Part shown: positions 34,875-43,956 of the stretch, piece after piece
Layout: the number at the start of each line of letters is the position of its first letter
Numbering within the stretch: position 1 is the first letter of the stretch
Assembly (NCBI GenBank): GCA_023260655.1
Contig: JALQUU010000009.1
Location: forward strand, 1-60,711
Reading direction: 5' to 3'
Source of the DNA: Paracoccaceae bacterium
GTDB lineage: Bacteria; Pseudomonadota; Alphaproteobacteria; Rhodobacterales; Rhodobacteraceae
Length of the DNA: 60,711 nucleotides
Position numbers and translations under genes: made by a program
The notes under the pieces: generated by a model
Seen by the model: the letters and a program-made list of their open reading frames with translations, nothing else
What the model was told of the DNA's origin: nothing
Databases searched by the model: none

Positions 34875-34980
34875 GCCCACTTGCAGCTTCCTTTCGTTTA
34901 CGCGATCCCTTGATCTGGGAGCATCACGCGCCATCTCGCCGGTCAACGGCGGGAAGCGCAGCAGATCAGGAGGGAGCAAA

Positions 34981-36291
34981 ATGGCTATTCATCATTTGAA
35001 AAAGGGGAAACCGGAGGCCGAGCGCGCCGAGGATGACGCGAAGGTGCGCGCCAGCGTCGAAGGGATCCTGAAAGACATCGAAACCCGCGGCGATACTGCC
35101 GTGCGCGAGCTGGCGCAGAAGTTCGATGGCTACACCCCGCCCTCCTTCTGCCTCTCCGCCTCCGAGATCGAAGCGGCGATGCAGAAAGTCTCCACGCGGG
35201 ACATGGACGACATCAAATTCGCCCAGACCCAGATCCGCCGCTTCGCCGAAGCGCAACGCGCCTCCATGACCGATATCGAAGTCGAAACCCTGCCGGGCGT
35301 CTTCCTCGGGCACAAAAATATCCCCGTGCAATCCGTGGGCTGCTACGTGCCGGGCGGCAAATTCCCCATGGTGGCTTCCGCGCATATGTCGGTGCTCACG
35401 GCTTCGGTTGCTGGTGTGCCGCGTATCATCGCCTCGGCCCCGCCCGTGAAAGGCGCGCCGCATCCCGCCATCGTTGCCGCCATGCAGATGGGCGGCGCGC
35501 ATGAGATTTACGTTCTGGGCGGCATTCAGGCCGTGGGCGCAATGGCGCTCGGCACCGAAACCATCGAACCCGTGCATATGCTGGTCGGCCCCGGTAACGC
35601 ATTCGTCGCCGAAGCCAAGCGCCAGCTTTATGGCCGCGTCGGGATCGACCTTTTCGCAGGCCCCACCGAGACCATGGTCATCGCCGATGAAACAGTCGAT
35701 GCCGAGCTTTGCGCCACCGATCTCTTGGGCCAAGCCGAGCACGGCTATAACTCGCCCGCCTGCCTCATCACCAATTCCCGCAAACTGGCCGAAGCCACGC
35801 TCGCGGAAATTGACCGCCTCCTGAAAATCCTGCCCACCGCCGAAACCGCCTCCATCAGCTGGCGCGACTATGGTGATGTGATCCTCTGCGACACCTATGA
35901 CGAGATGCTCGCTGTCGCCAATGACATGGCCTACGAACACGTGCAGGTCATGACCGACCGCGACGACTGGTTCCTCGACAATATGCAAAGCTACGGCGCG
36001 CTCTTCCTCGGCGCGCGCACCAACGTCGCCAATGGCGACAAGGTGATCGGCACCAACCACACCCTGCCCACGAAGAAGGCCGGGCGCTATACGGGCGGGC
36101 TCTGGGTCGGCAAGTTCCTGAAAGCCCACAGCTATCAGCGCGTCACCACGGATGAGGCCGCAGCTCTGGTCGGCGAATACGGCTCGCGCCTTTGCATGCT
36201 CGAAGGCTTCGTGGGCCATGCCGAGCAATGCAACATCCGCGTGCGTCGCTACGGCGGCAAGAACGTGCCCTACGGCGCGGCCGCCGAGTAA
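34981..36291 (+). CDS. Histidinol-dehydrogenase-family enzyme, possibly a sulfopropanediol dehydrogenase (HpsN type)
   Basis: A 436-residue protein of the HisD fold: [15 protein letters not shown] N-terminus, [43 protein letters not shown] and [14 protein letters not shown]. Zinc ligands around QAEHG and the C-terminal HAEQCNIR look intact. HisD proper is usually linked to hisG or hisC. Here the next gene is an SDR, as in dihydroxypropanesulfonate degradation, where HisD-like HpsN forms sulfolactate. The assignment to HpsN rests on context and a general resemblance; true HisD remains possible. AGGAGGGAG precedes the ATG. Confidence 0.8.
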   Translation: MAIHHLKKGKPEAERAEDDAKVRASVEGILKDIETRGDTAVRELAQKFDGYTPPSFCLSASEIEAAMQKVSTRDMDDIKFAQTQIRRFAEAQRASMTDIEVETLPGVFLGHKNIPVQSVGCYVPGGKFPMVASAHMSVLTASVAGVPRIIASAPPVKGAPHPAIVAAMQMGGAHEIYVLGGIQAVGAMALGTETIEPVHMLVGPGNAFVAEAKRQLYGRVGIDLFAGPTETMVIADETVDAELCATDLLGQAEHGYNSPACLITNSRKLAEATLAEIDRLLKILPTAETASISWRDYGDVILCDTYDEMLAVANDMAYEHVQVMTDRDDWFLDNMQSYGALFLGARTNVANGDKVIGTNHTLPTKKAGRYTGGLWVGKFLKAHSYQRVTTDEAAALVGEYGSRLCMLEGFVGHAEQCNIRVRRYGGKNVPYGAAAE

Positions 36292-36297
36292 CCTTCT

Positions 36298-36324
36298 CCT
36301 CCGGAACCACACAAGTTCCGGAGG
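36298..36324 (+). promoter_or_regulatory. Strong hairpin between the HisD-like and SDR genes
   Basis: Perfect 10-bp arms CCTCCGGAAC and GTTCCGGAGG with a 7-nt loop, 7 nt after the HisD-like stop. No T-run follows. It may moderate transcription or stabilise the upstream mRNA, giving unequal expression of the two genes. Confidence 0.65.
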
Positions 36325-36355
36325 GCCTATTGCCCCGAACTCCCGCGAGGTGCCG

Positions 36356-37120
36356 ATGCAACTTCCAAAAACACCGTCGTTCCGGCTTGATGGCAAGCGC
36401 GCGATTGTCACCGGAGCTTCCTCCGGCATCGGCCTAGGCGCGGCTGCCGCACTGGCCGAAGCGGGGGCGCATGTCACACTCGTCGCGCGGAAACTGCCAG
36501 AGCTTGAAGCAACCCGCGATGCGATCGGCGCCGCAGGCGGGCATGCCGAGGCCCTCCCGCTCGATATCACCGATATCAACGCAACAGCCGAGGCCATCCG
36601 CACCCACGGCCCCTTCGATGTGTTGGTCAATTCCGCAGGCCTCGCCCGCCATGCCCAAGCGCTAGCGACAACGGAAACCGATTACGACGCGGTGATGGAT
36701 GTGAACCTGAAAGCTGCCTATTTCCTCACCCGTGAAGTGGCGCGCGGCCTCATTGCGGCAGGTAAACCCGGCAGCCTCATCAACATCTCGTCGCAGATGG
36801 GCCACGTCGGCGGGCCGGACCGCACGGTCTATTGCGCCACCAAACACGCGCTCGAAGGCATGACCAAAGCCATGGCCCTTGAATTTGCGCCCCATGGCGT
36901 GCGCGTGAACACCCTTTGCCCCACCTTCATCCGCACACCACTGGCCGAACAAACCCTCGCAATCCCTGAACGGAAGGCGTGGATCCTGTCGAAAATAAAA
37001 CTGGGGCGGGTGGGCGAAATTGCCGATCTCATGGGGCCGGTCGTTTTCCTCGCCTCCGAGGCCTCGGCCCTCATGACCGGCACGAGCCTTCTCATCGACG
37101 GCGGCTGGACGGCGGAGTGA
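36356..37120 (+). CDS. Short-chain dehydrogenase/reductase
   Basis: A 254-residue classical SDR. The NAD(P) motif TGASSGIG is at residues ~19-26, followed by NSAG near 90, the catalytic Ser in INISSQMG near 143 and YCATK near 158. The C-terminal LIDGGWTAE is typical. The gene is co-oriented with the HisD-like enzyme, so a second oxidation of the same diol or hydroxy-acid is likely. ATG 36356 has GCGAGG upstream. Confidence 0.9.
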   Translation: MQLPKTPSFRLDGKRAIVTGASSGIGLGAAAALAEAGAHVTLVARKLPELEATRDAIGAAGGHAEALPLDITDINATAEAIRTHGPFDVLVNSAGLARHAQALATTETDYDAVMDVNLKAAYFLTREVARGLIAAGKPGSLINISSQMGHVGGPDRTVYCATKHALEGMTKAMALEFAPHGVRVNTLCPTFIRTPLAEQTLAIPERKAWILSKIKLGRVGEIADLMGPVVFLASEASALMTGTSLLIDGGWTAE

Positions 37121-37139
37121 TCCGCCTCTCGCCAATCTA

Positions 37140-37751
37140 TCAGGCCAGTTCGTCCGGCCGCACGAGCGAGAAGAGCGTATCGACCCGCGCGTAATCCTTG
37201 TAGCCAAGCCGCGCGAGCGGCTGGAACTTGGTCACGTCGAACATGCCGTTCACCATGCAATCATCGCGCATATGGACGCCCACGACTTCACCCAGAACGA
37301 GGTAGTTCGTCTCGCCTTCCAACTTGATGATCTGCGTCAAGCGGCATTCCAGCGCCGCAGGCGCACCCGCCACACGGGCGCAGGCGATTTCTTGGCACTC
37401 TTCGCGGGTAAGGCCCGCATGGCCAAACTCGTCCACCGTGGCAGGCAGGGTTTTCGACGAGGCGTTCATCGCGTCCCGCATCGCGTATTCCACGATATTC
37501 ACGCAGAAAACGCCCGTGTCGCGGATATTGGCCACCGAATCCTTTGTGCCGTCACGATCCGCCTTGGCGCCCGTCGAAGCGAACATCACTTGCGGCGGCG
37601 TGTAGGCCACGGCGTTGAAAAACGAGTAGGGCGCGAGGTTATCGGTGCCATCAGTGCCGCACGTCGAAATCCAGCCGATGGGGCGGGGCGTGACGATGGC
37701 GTTGAACGGATTATGCGGCAGGCCGTGGCCTTCGCTCGGACGATAAAACAT
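37140..37751 (-). CDS. Flavin reductase family protein
   Basis: A 203-residue FMN-binding split-barrel protein: NAIVTPRPIGWISTCG at the N-terminus, NLAPYSFFNAVAYTPP, and FCVNIVEYAMRDAMNASS. Family members reduce flavin with NAD(P)H or act as flavin-dependent oxidoreductases. It is convergent with the SDR gene, only 19 nt away. No monooxygenase partner lies next to it. Confidence 0.88.
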   Translation of the reverse strand: MFYRPSEGHGLPHNPFNAIVTPRPIGWISTCGTDGTDNLAPYSFFNAVAYTPPQVMFASTGAKADRDGTKDSVANIRDTGVFCVNIVEYAMRDAMNASSKTLPATVDEFGHAGLTREECQEIACARVAGAPAALECRLTQIIKLEGETNYLVLGEVVGVHMRDDCMVNGMFDVTKFQPLARLGYKDYARVDTLFSLVRPDELA

Positions 37752-37845
37752 TGTGAATTCCCTCGCGCATGATTTGCCCCTGACCTAGCGCCGTGTTAAG
37801 CGAGTTTCCACCTCCAACGCACGAAAATAACGAGAGGCAGGCAGG

Positions 37846-38352
37846 GTGACCGATCAGTACGATCTGAGCGAAGAACAGCCCGGAGACTGGTGGGAGGTCG
37901 AAGGCCTTCTAGATCTCTGTTTTGCCCCCGGTCGCACGTTTTTGTCCTCTTACAGGCTGCGCGATGGCGTAGCTCCCGTTAAAGCGCTCTGCCTCGTTGC
38001 GCGCGACACCTACGGCATTCTCGCCGGATCGATTCGCTACTGGCCTGTCACTGTTGGCGAAAAGCCTGTCCTCCTCCTCGGCCCCGTCTCCGTGCACCCC
38101 ACGCGGCAAGGCGAAGGCTTGGGCGCGCTCCTCATTCAGGAAAGCCTCGAAAAGGCGATCCGCCTCGGCTGGGAGCGCGTGCTTCTCGTGGGCGACGCGC
38201 CCTATTACGGCCGCTTCGGCTTCACCAAGCTCGAAGGCGTCGAGATGCCGCCCCCCACCAACCCCGACCGTATCTTGGGCTACGAGTTGGTCGATGGCGC
38301 TTGGGCGGGCGTAGAAGGCACAGTTACCCGCTGGCCTGCCGCCTCGGCCTGA
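37846..38352 (+). CDS. GNAT-family N-acetyltransferase
   Basis: A 168-residue acetyltransferase (YhbS-like). The acetyl-CoA motif is VHPTRQGEGLGALLI at ~86-100, followed by VLLVGDAPYYGRFGF, characteristic of this subgroup. The start is GTG 37846 (AGGCAGG upstream). It probably acetylates a small molecule or protein amine; the substrate is unknown. The EcsC gene follows 62 nt downstream. Confidence 0.85.
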   Translation: MTDQYDLSEEQPGDWWEVEGLLDLCFAPGRTFLSSYRLRDGVAPVKALCLVARDTYGILAGSIRYWPVTVGEKPVLLLGPVSVHPTRQGEGLGALLIQESLEKAIRLGWERVLLVGDAPYYGRFGFTKLEGVEMPPPTNPDRILGYELVDGAWAGVEGTVTRWPAASA

Positions 38353-38414
38353 TCGCCTCTTGAAGCGGCGGGCATCGATGCCCATCCTTTGCACAGGATT
38401 TGCGAGGGCCGCCC

Positions 38415-39200
38415 ATGGCAATGGAAATCATCGAGAAACCTGCCGCGCGCCCCTCAGAGGCAGAGGTTAACGCGCGCCTCAAAGCCTTGGCCGAACGTTA
38501 TGCGAAGGCCGGCGGCTTAGGCATGCAGGTGCTCAACCTCTTGGGCAGCCGCGCCGAGAACCTCCTTGATCGCCTGCCCGCGCCCGCTCGCAACGGCCTC
38601 ACTCAAGCCACGGAAAAAGCGTTGAAATCCGCCGTAAAAGCGGCCCAAGCGAGCCGTGGCGTGGTGGCCGATCAACCGGGCTGGCTCACCACCGCCGTCT
38701 CCGCTGCCATGGGCGCGGCAGGCGGGGCAGGGGGCCTTCCCACCGCCTTGGCCGAACTCCCTGTCACCGTCACGATCCTCCTCCGCGGCGTGCAGGCCGT
38801 GGCCGCCGAACACGGCTTCGATCCCGCCGAGGAAAGCGTGCAATTCGACTGTTTGCAGGTGCTTTCCGCCGCAGGCCCCTTGGAGGCCGACGACGGCTCC
38901 GAACTGGCCTTCATCGCCGCCCGCATGACCCTCACAGGCCCCGCGCTCAACCGCCTGCTGGCCTCAGTCGCGCCGCGCCTTGCCGCCGCCTTGGGGCAGA
39001 AACTCGCCGCCCAAGCCGTGCCGATCATCGGGGCCGTCGCGGGTGCTGCCACGAATTACGCCTACACTGCCTATTATCAGGAAATCGCCCAAGTCCAGTT
39101 CGGCTTGCGCCGCTTGGCCATCGAGGCCGAAACCGATGAACGCGCCCTCCGTGAGCGTTTCATCCAGATGATCCCCACCCGGAAAATCCTGAAGGGTTAA
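38415..39200 (+). CDS. EcsC-family protein
   Basis: A 261-residue protein of the EcsC family. It has an alanine-rich helical middle with a glycine-rich segment (AAMGAAGGAGGLPTALAELPVTVTILLRGVQAVAAEHGFDP) that may associate with the membrane, then PIIGAVAGAATNYAYTAYYQ. In Bacillus EcsC accompanies an ABC transporter, but its role is unknown. ATG 38415 is used rather than an upstream TTG. The stop overlaps the ptsP stop on the other strand. Confidence 0.82.
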   Translation: MAMEIIEKPAARPSEAEVNARLKALAERYAKAGGLGMQVLNLLGSRAENLLDRLPAPARNGLTQATEKALKSAVKAAQASRGVVADQPGWLTTAVSAAMGAAGGAGGLPTALAELPVTVTILLRGVQAVAAEHGFDPAEESVQFDCLQVLSAAGPLEADDGSELAFIAARMTLTGPALNRLLASVAPRLAAALGQKLAAQAVPIIGAVAGAATNYAYTAYYQEIAQVQFGLRRLAIEAETDERALRERFIQMIPTRKILKG

Positions 39201-41449
39201 CCCTGCTCCAACCCGGCCAGATAGGCCATCACGGCAGGCCGCACGGTTTCCGCGCCCTTGCGCCGCTCGGCGTCGATCACCTCACGCACCGCGCCCAGAT
39301 CCACACGCCGCAGCATATGCTTCACCGGCCCGATCGAGGCAGGGCGCATCGACAGCATCCGGAACCCGATCGCGGCAAGGCAGATCGCTTCAATGGGCCG
39401 CCCCGCATCCTCGCCACAGAAGGAAAGCGAGGTATTCGTCGCATTGCTGATCCCCACGATGCCTTCGAGGAAATTCAGGAAAGAAGTGTTCAGCGTGTCA
39501 TAGCGCCGCCGCACCCGCTCGTTCTCGCGGTCGGCCGCAAAGAAGAACTGCTTCAGATCGTTGCCGCCAATCGAGAGGAACTGCACCTCTTCGAAAAACG
39601 CCCGTGGCGCGAAGGCCAGCGACGGCGTTTCCAGCATCGCGCCAACCTCGATCACCTCAGGCACCTTATGGCCAAGGATACGCTCGCGCTCGATGGCTTT
39701 GTCCATCTCGTCGCGGGCTGCACGATATTCGGAATATTCGGCCACGAAGGGGAACATCACGGTCAAAGGCCGCCCGTTCGCCGCTCGCAAAAGCGCCTGC
39801 AACTGCATCCTCAGGATGCCCGGCTTGTCGAGCCCCACACGGATCGCCCGCCACCCCAGAGCCGGGTTCGGCTCGTCGTTCGGCTTCATATAGGGCAGCA
39901 CCTTGTCCGAGCCGATATCGAGCGTGCGAAACACCACGCGCCGCCCCTTCGCCGCATCAAGCACACGGCTGTAAAGCGCTGAAAGCTCGGAGCGTTTCGG
40001 CATCTGGTTCCGCACAAGGAACTGCAATTCCGTGCGGAAAAGCCCAACGCCTTCCGCTCCCGATCCTTCGAGCGACGGCAGATCGGCCATCAGGCCCGCG
40101 TTCATGTGCAGCGCAATCGTCTCGCCACAAAGCGTGGTCGCCGGCACATCGCGGATCGAGGCGTAGCGCTTCTGCGCTTCCGCCTGCATTGCGATCTTGT
40201 CGCGGAACGCCGCAGAAACCGTATCTTCCGGGCGGAGGTGCGCGATCCCCTGATCCCCATCCACCATGATCGGATCGCCGTTCAAAGCCTCGGTCGTGAT
40301 CCGCTCGGCATGCACGACCAAAGGAATAGCCAGCGCCCGCGCCACAATCGCGGCATGGCTCCCGACCGAGCCTTCTTCCAGCACGATGCCCTTGAGCTTG
40401 CGCCCGTAATCCAAGAGTTCCGCAGGCCCGATATTGCGTGCGATCAAGATCGGATCGGGCGGCATTTCCGCGCCCGTGTCGCGGCCTTGGCCCGTGAGGA
40501 TGCGCAACAGGCGGTTCGAAAGGTCATCCAGATCGTGCAAACGGTCGCGCAGATAGGCATCCGTCACTTGGCTCATACGCGCGCGGGCGGCGGATTGTTC
40601 TTTCTCCACAGCCGCTTCAGCCGAAAGGCCGCGCCCGATATCCTCTTCCATGCGCCGCATCCAACCCTTGGAATTGGCAAACATCCGGTAGGCTTCCAGC
40701 ACTTCCAACTGCTCGGCATCGCCCATTTGTGCGCCTTCGAGCATCTGGTCGACAGAGACGCGCAGCTTTTCCACCGCTTCGGCGAGGCGCACCAATTCCT
40801 TCTCGGGGTCATCGGCCACCGGATTGGTGACCACCACGCGCGGCTCGTGCAGCCAGACGTGGCCTGTTGCGGCGCCTTCCTGCCCGCAAGTGCCCCGGAT
40901 CATCACAGGCTGCTTGTGGCGCGCGGTCATCGCGGCCGAGTTCTCGCCCACGAAGGCACCAAGCTCGGTCATTTCGGCCAGCACCATGGCGACCACTTCG
41001 AGCGCATAAACCTCGTCGCCCGAATATTCCCGCGCTTCCTTCGACTGCACCACGAGAACGCCCAACGTCTCGCCCAAGCGCTGGACTGGCACACCGAGGA
41101 AGGAGGAGTAAATCTCTTCGCCTGTTTCCGGCATGTAGCGGAAACCTTTGGTCGAGGGCGCATCGGCGGTGTTAACGATCTGCCCCGTCCGGCCCACGCG
41201 GCCCACAAGGCCTTCGCCCAGCTTCATTCGCGTCTGGTGCACAGCCTCTTTCTTGAGGCCTTCCGTCGCGCACAACTCCAGCGTCTCGGCATCGCGGAAC
41301 AGATAGATCGAGCACACTTCGGTGCCGATGGAATCAGCGATGAGATGGGTAATCAGGTCGAGCCGCGCCTGCCCCGCGCGGTCTTCGGCCATTGTATCCC
41401 TGAGCCGCCTCAATAGCTTGCGGCTGTTACTCTCAATGCGATCAGGCAT
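39197..41449 (-). CDS. ptsP: Phosphoenolpyruvate-protein phosphotransferase PtsP (enzyme I-Ntr)
   Basis: A 750-residue enzyme of the nitrogen PTS. An N-terminal GAF domain (residues ~1-160) is followed by the PTS enzyme I N-terminal domain, the phospho-His segment GSVGSHAAIVARALAIPLV at about 360, and the PEP-binding barrel (GVGLFRTELQFL, RTLDIGSDK, NPALGWR, VMFPFV, CGEDAGRP). It transfers phosphate from PEP to NPr (PtsO) and senses nitrogen state through GAF. It lies immediately downstream of lysC on the same strand, the usual alphaproteobacterial order. Confidence 0.96.
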   Translation of the reverse strand: MPDRIESNSRKLLRRLRDTMAEDRAGQARLDLITHLIADSIGTEVCSIYLFRDAETLELCATEGLKKEAVHQTRMKLGEGLVGRVGRTGQIVNTADAPSTKGFRYMPETGEEIYSSFLGVPVQRLGETLGVLVVQSKEAREYSGDEVYALEVVAMVLAEMTELGAFVGENSAAMTARHKQPVMIRGTCGQEGAATGHVWLHEPRVVVTNPVADDPEKELVRLAEAVEKLRVSVDQMLEGAQMGDAEQLEVLEAYRMFANSKGWMRRMEEDIGRGLSAEAAVEKEQSAARARMSQVTDAYLRDRLHDLDDLSNRLLRILTGQGRDTGAEMPPDPILIARNIGPAELLDYGRKLKGIVLEEGSVGSHAAIVARALAIPLVVHAERITTEALNGDPIMVDGDQGIAHLRPEDTVSAAFRDKIAMQAEAQKRYASIRDVPATTLCGETIALHMNAGLMADLPSLEGSGAEGVGLFRTELQFLVRNQMPKRSELSALYSRVLDAAKGRRVVFRTLDIGSDKVLPYMKPNDEPNPALGWRAIRVGLDKPGILRMQLQALLRAANGRPLTVMFPFVAEYSEYRAARDEMDKAIERERILGHKVPEVIEVGAMLETPSLAFAPRAFFEEVQFLSIGGNDLKQFFFAADRENERVRRRYDTLNTSFLNFLEGIVGISNATNTSLSFCGEDAGRPIEAICLAAIGFRMLSMRPASIGPVKHMLRRVDLGAVREVIDAERRKGAETVRPAVMAYLAGLEQG

Positions 41450-41566
41450 CTACGTCCTCGTACTCCCTGCCTAACCTATAGGCGAGGAGAGGGGGGGAGG
41501 GGAACAGGAAAAGGAAGCCCGCACAGGGCGCGCCCCCGCCTTTGCTTGCGAAACGGGCAATGCCAC

Positions 41567-41599
41567 AAAAGAAAACGCGGCGCACTTGGCACCGCGTTT
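41567..41599 (-). terminator. Intrinsic terminator after lysC
   Basis: On the minus strand AAACGCGG and CCGCGTTT enclose an 11-nt loop and are followed by TCTTTT, 27 nt beyond the lysC stop. ptsP must therefore have its own promoter or depend on readthrough. Confidence 0.8.
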
Positions 41600-41625
41600 C
41601 CGAAAACTTGAAGGATCTAAAGCGA

Positions 41626-42885
41626 TCAGGCCTTGTCGAGCTCGAAAGCATCATGGAGCGCCTGCACAGCCAGCTCCATATACTTACGGTCGATCAGCAC
41701 GGAGATCTTGATCTCCGAAGTCGAGATCACCTTGATGTTGATATTGTCGCGCGCCAGCGTGTTGAACATCTTGGCTGCAACGCCTGTGTGGCTCCGCATG
41801 CCGATGCCCACCACGGAAACCTTCGCCACATCGGTGTCGACGATCAGCTCGTCATAGGCGATGAGGCCCTTGGCTTTCGCATCTTCCATCGCCTTCTTGG
41901 CGCGCTCGACCTGATTGGTCGGGCAGGAGAAGGTCATATCGGTCACGGCACCCGGGTGCGCGTCATCGTAATTCTTCTCGGAGATGTTCTGAACGATCAT
42001 GTCCACGTTCACACCCGCATCGGCCAAGGGGCCGAAGATGGCCGAGGCGACGCCGGGGCGGTCCTCGATGGTGAAGAGGGTGATCTTGGCTTCGTCACGC
42101 GAAAAGGCGACGCCGCTAACGACTTTCGATTCCATGATTTCCTCCTCGTCGCAGACCAGGGTTCCGGATGTTTCGTCGGTTTCCTCGAAAGAGGAGAGAA
42201 CGCGCAGACGCACCTTGAAGCGCATCGCGAGTTCGACTGAACGGGTTTGCAGCACTTTAGCCCCGAGCGACGCCAGTTCCAGCATCTCCTCGAAAGCAAT
42301 TTTCTCAAGCTTGCGCGCCTTGTCGGACACGCGCGGGTCGGTGGTGTAAACGCCATCGACGTCGGTGTAGATGTCGCAGCGCTCCGCATCGAATGCCGCC
42401 GCGAAGGCCACAGCCGTGGTATCCGAGCCGCCACGGCCCAGAGTGGTGATCCGGCCTTCTGCCGAAATCCCCTGGAAGCCCGCAACTACGGCGACCTTGA
42501 AACCTTCCGCGAATTTCGCGTCGATATTCTCGCACGGGATCGACATGAAACGCGCCGAACCATGGGCAGAAGTGGTGTTGATCGGAACCTGCCAGCCCTG
42601 CCACGAGCGTGCCGGAACGCCCATTTCCTGCAACCGCAGCGCCATCAGGCCCGCCGTCACATTCTCGCCCGAGGCCACAACCGCATCGTATTCACGCGCG
42701 TCATAGAGCTTCGAGGTGCCTTCCACATAGCCCACGAGCTTATTGGTCTCGCCCGACATGGCCGAAACGATGACGATCACGTCATAGCCGCGTTCGACCT
42801 CTTTCTGCACCTTCTTTGCGGCATTTTCGATCCGCTCGAGGTTGGCCACCGAGGTGCCGCCGAATTTCATCACGAGGATGGGCAT
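41626..42885 (-). CDS. lysC: Aspartokinase
   Basis: A 419-residue aspartate kinase, the first step to lysine, threonine and methionine. The start at 42885 gives the conserved MPILVMKFGGTSVANLERI. Later motifs are VSAMSGETNKLVGY, GRGGSDTTAVAFAAAF and DVDGVYTTDPR. Two ACT domains (from ~265 and ~345) provide feedback inhibition. The length matches lone catalytic-regulatory aspartokinases. A copy of the dispersed repeat lies upstream. Confidence 0.97.
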   Translation of the reverse strand: MPILVMKFGGTSVANLERIENAAKKVQKEVERGYDVIVIVSAMSGETNKLVGYVEGTSKLYDAREYDAVVASGENVTAGLMALRLQEMGVPARSWQGWQVPINTTSAHGSARFMSIPCENIDAKFAEGFKVAVVAGFQGISAEGRITTLGRGGSDTTAVAFAAAFDAERCDIYTDVDGVYTTDPRVSDKARKLEKIAFEEMLELASLGAKVLQTRSVELAMRFKVRLRVLSSFEETDETSGTLVCDEEEIMESKVVSGVAFSRDEAKITLFTIEDRPGVASAIFGPLADAGVNVDMIVQNISEKNYDDAHPGAVTDMTFSCPTNQVERAKKAMEDAKAKGLIAYDELIVDTDVAKVSVVGIGMRSHTGVAAKMFNTLARDNINIKVISTSEIKISVLIDRKYMELAVQALHDAFELDKA

Positions 42886-42979
42886 ATCATACTCCCAGAC
42901 CCTAAATTGCGCGCGGTGTATCGGGCATCGCGGGAGCGCGCAAGGGGAAGTGAAGGGCCTTTCGTCGCGGTGGCAACAA

Positions 42980-43034
42980 GGGGGCGCTGCCCCCTCTGCC
43001 TTCGGCATTCACCCCCGGGATATTTCCGAAAGCG
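42980..43034 (+). repeat. Dispersed intergenic repeat, copy 2
   Basis: GGGGGCGCTGCCCCCTC, variable hairpin (GCCTTCGGC), ACCCCCGGGATATTT and AAAGCGA, the same layout as 17641-17697. It lies between the bestrophin-like gene and lysC. Confidence 0.75.
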
Positions 43035-43039
43035 AAATT

Positions 43040-43890
43040 TCAGTCGAGGCGGTAGCCGCGCGGCGTAAGCGGGGGCGGTGCCGCTTCGTTGAGGAAGGGC
43101 GCGAGGCTGATTTCGGCGGCGCGCACAATGGCGTCGAGCGGCAGGCCGTTCTCGGTCATCCGGAACGGATGCGCGAGTTCTTCCGTAACCTCGGCGAGGC
43201 CGAGGAAAGTATAGGCGATAAGGCAGGTGAAGACGGGGGTCATCCACCCGGCCTCGGCCAGAAGGCCGAAGGGCACCAGAAAGCAGAAGATCCAGACCGT
43301 GCGATAGACCAGCAGCGAATAGACATAGGGCATGGGGGTGTTCGAGAGGCGTTCGCAGGCGGTCACATCAGCCGTAATCTGGCCGAGGCGCTGGGTCAGT
43401 AGAAGCGTGCGATCCGGCGGTTGGCCTTGGCTTCCCTGATTTCGGCGGCCATGGCGTCGAGGATGGCATTGGCGCTTTGAGGAAGTGTGTCCGGCGCGGT
43501 GCTGCCACGCAATTCGTGGCGCAAGCGCTGGTGCAAGCTTCGCGCGAGCCGCAAGACGGGATGGCTGTCGGAAGGGTCATGGAAGGCCACGGCGCTTTCG
43601 CGAGCGAAGCTGCGGGTGTTGGCGAGGAGGGTGCCGAGCGCGATGCGGGCTTCCCACCACCGTGCGTAGGCGGCGTTGTTGCGAAAACCCAGAAACAGCG
43701 AGATCGCCGTGCCCATCAGCAGGAAGATCGGCAGCGGCAAGTGCGGCAAGCCGGAAGTGAGCTTGTCCGCAACAGTCAGCGCGAGGCTTATCAGGGCCAA
43801 TGCCACCAGTGCGGGCGCGATCTTGGGCAGGATCGAGCCTTTAAGTGCGAAAACGAGGTCAAGGAAAGTCGGGCGTTCACGGATAATCAA
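43040..43890 (-). pseudogene. Bestrophin-like (UPF0187) channel protein with a frameshift
   Basis: Two frames together make a normal bestrophin-family protein of about 283 residues. The first (43890 down to 43396) has the N-terminal MIIRERPTFLDLVFALKG, helices and GFRNNAAYARWWEAR. It then stops soon after ANRRIARFY. The second, from about 43420 down to 43040, reads RTLLLTQRLGQITADVTACERLSNTPMPYVYSLLVYRTVW and CLIAYTFLGLAEVTEELAHPF. Adding one G to CGGATCG near 43415-43425 (minus strand) would join them as ANRRDRTLLL. The cause is a 1-nt deletion, real or sequencing. The family forms anion or cation channels. Confidence 0.8.
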
Positions 43891-43956
43891 AACTGGACCT
43901 CTGGCTTTCGGCCTTGGGCGATCACGGGCACGGGATGTCTAACGGGAAGACCGGGA

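Noticed and set aside
40106..41416. A 436-codon open frame opposite ptsP
   Set aside because: It is the complement of a fully conserved gene; long antisense frames are common at this GC content.
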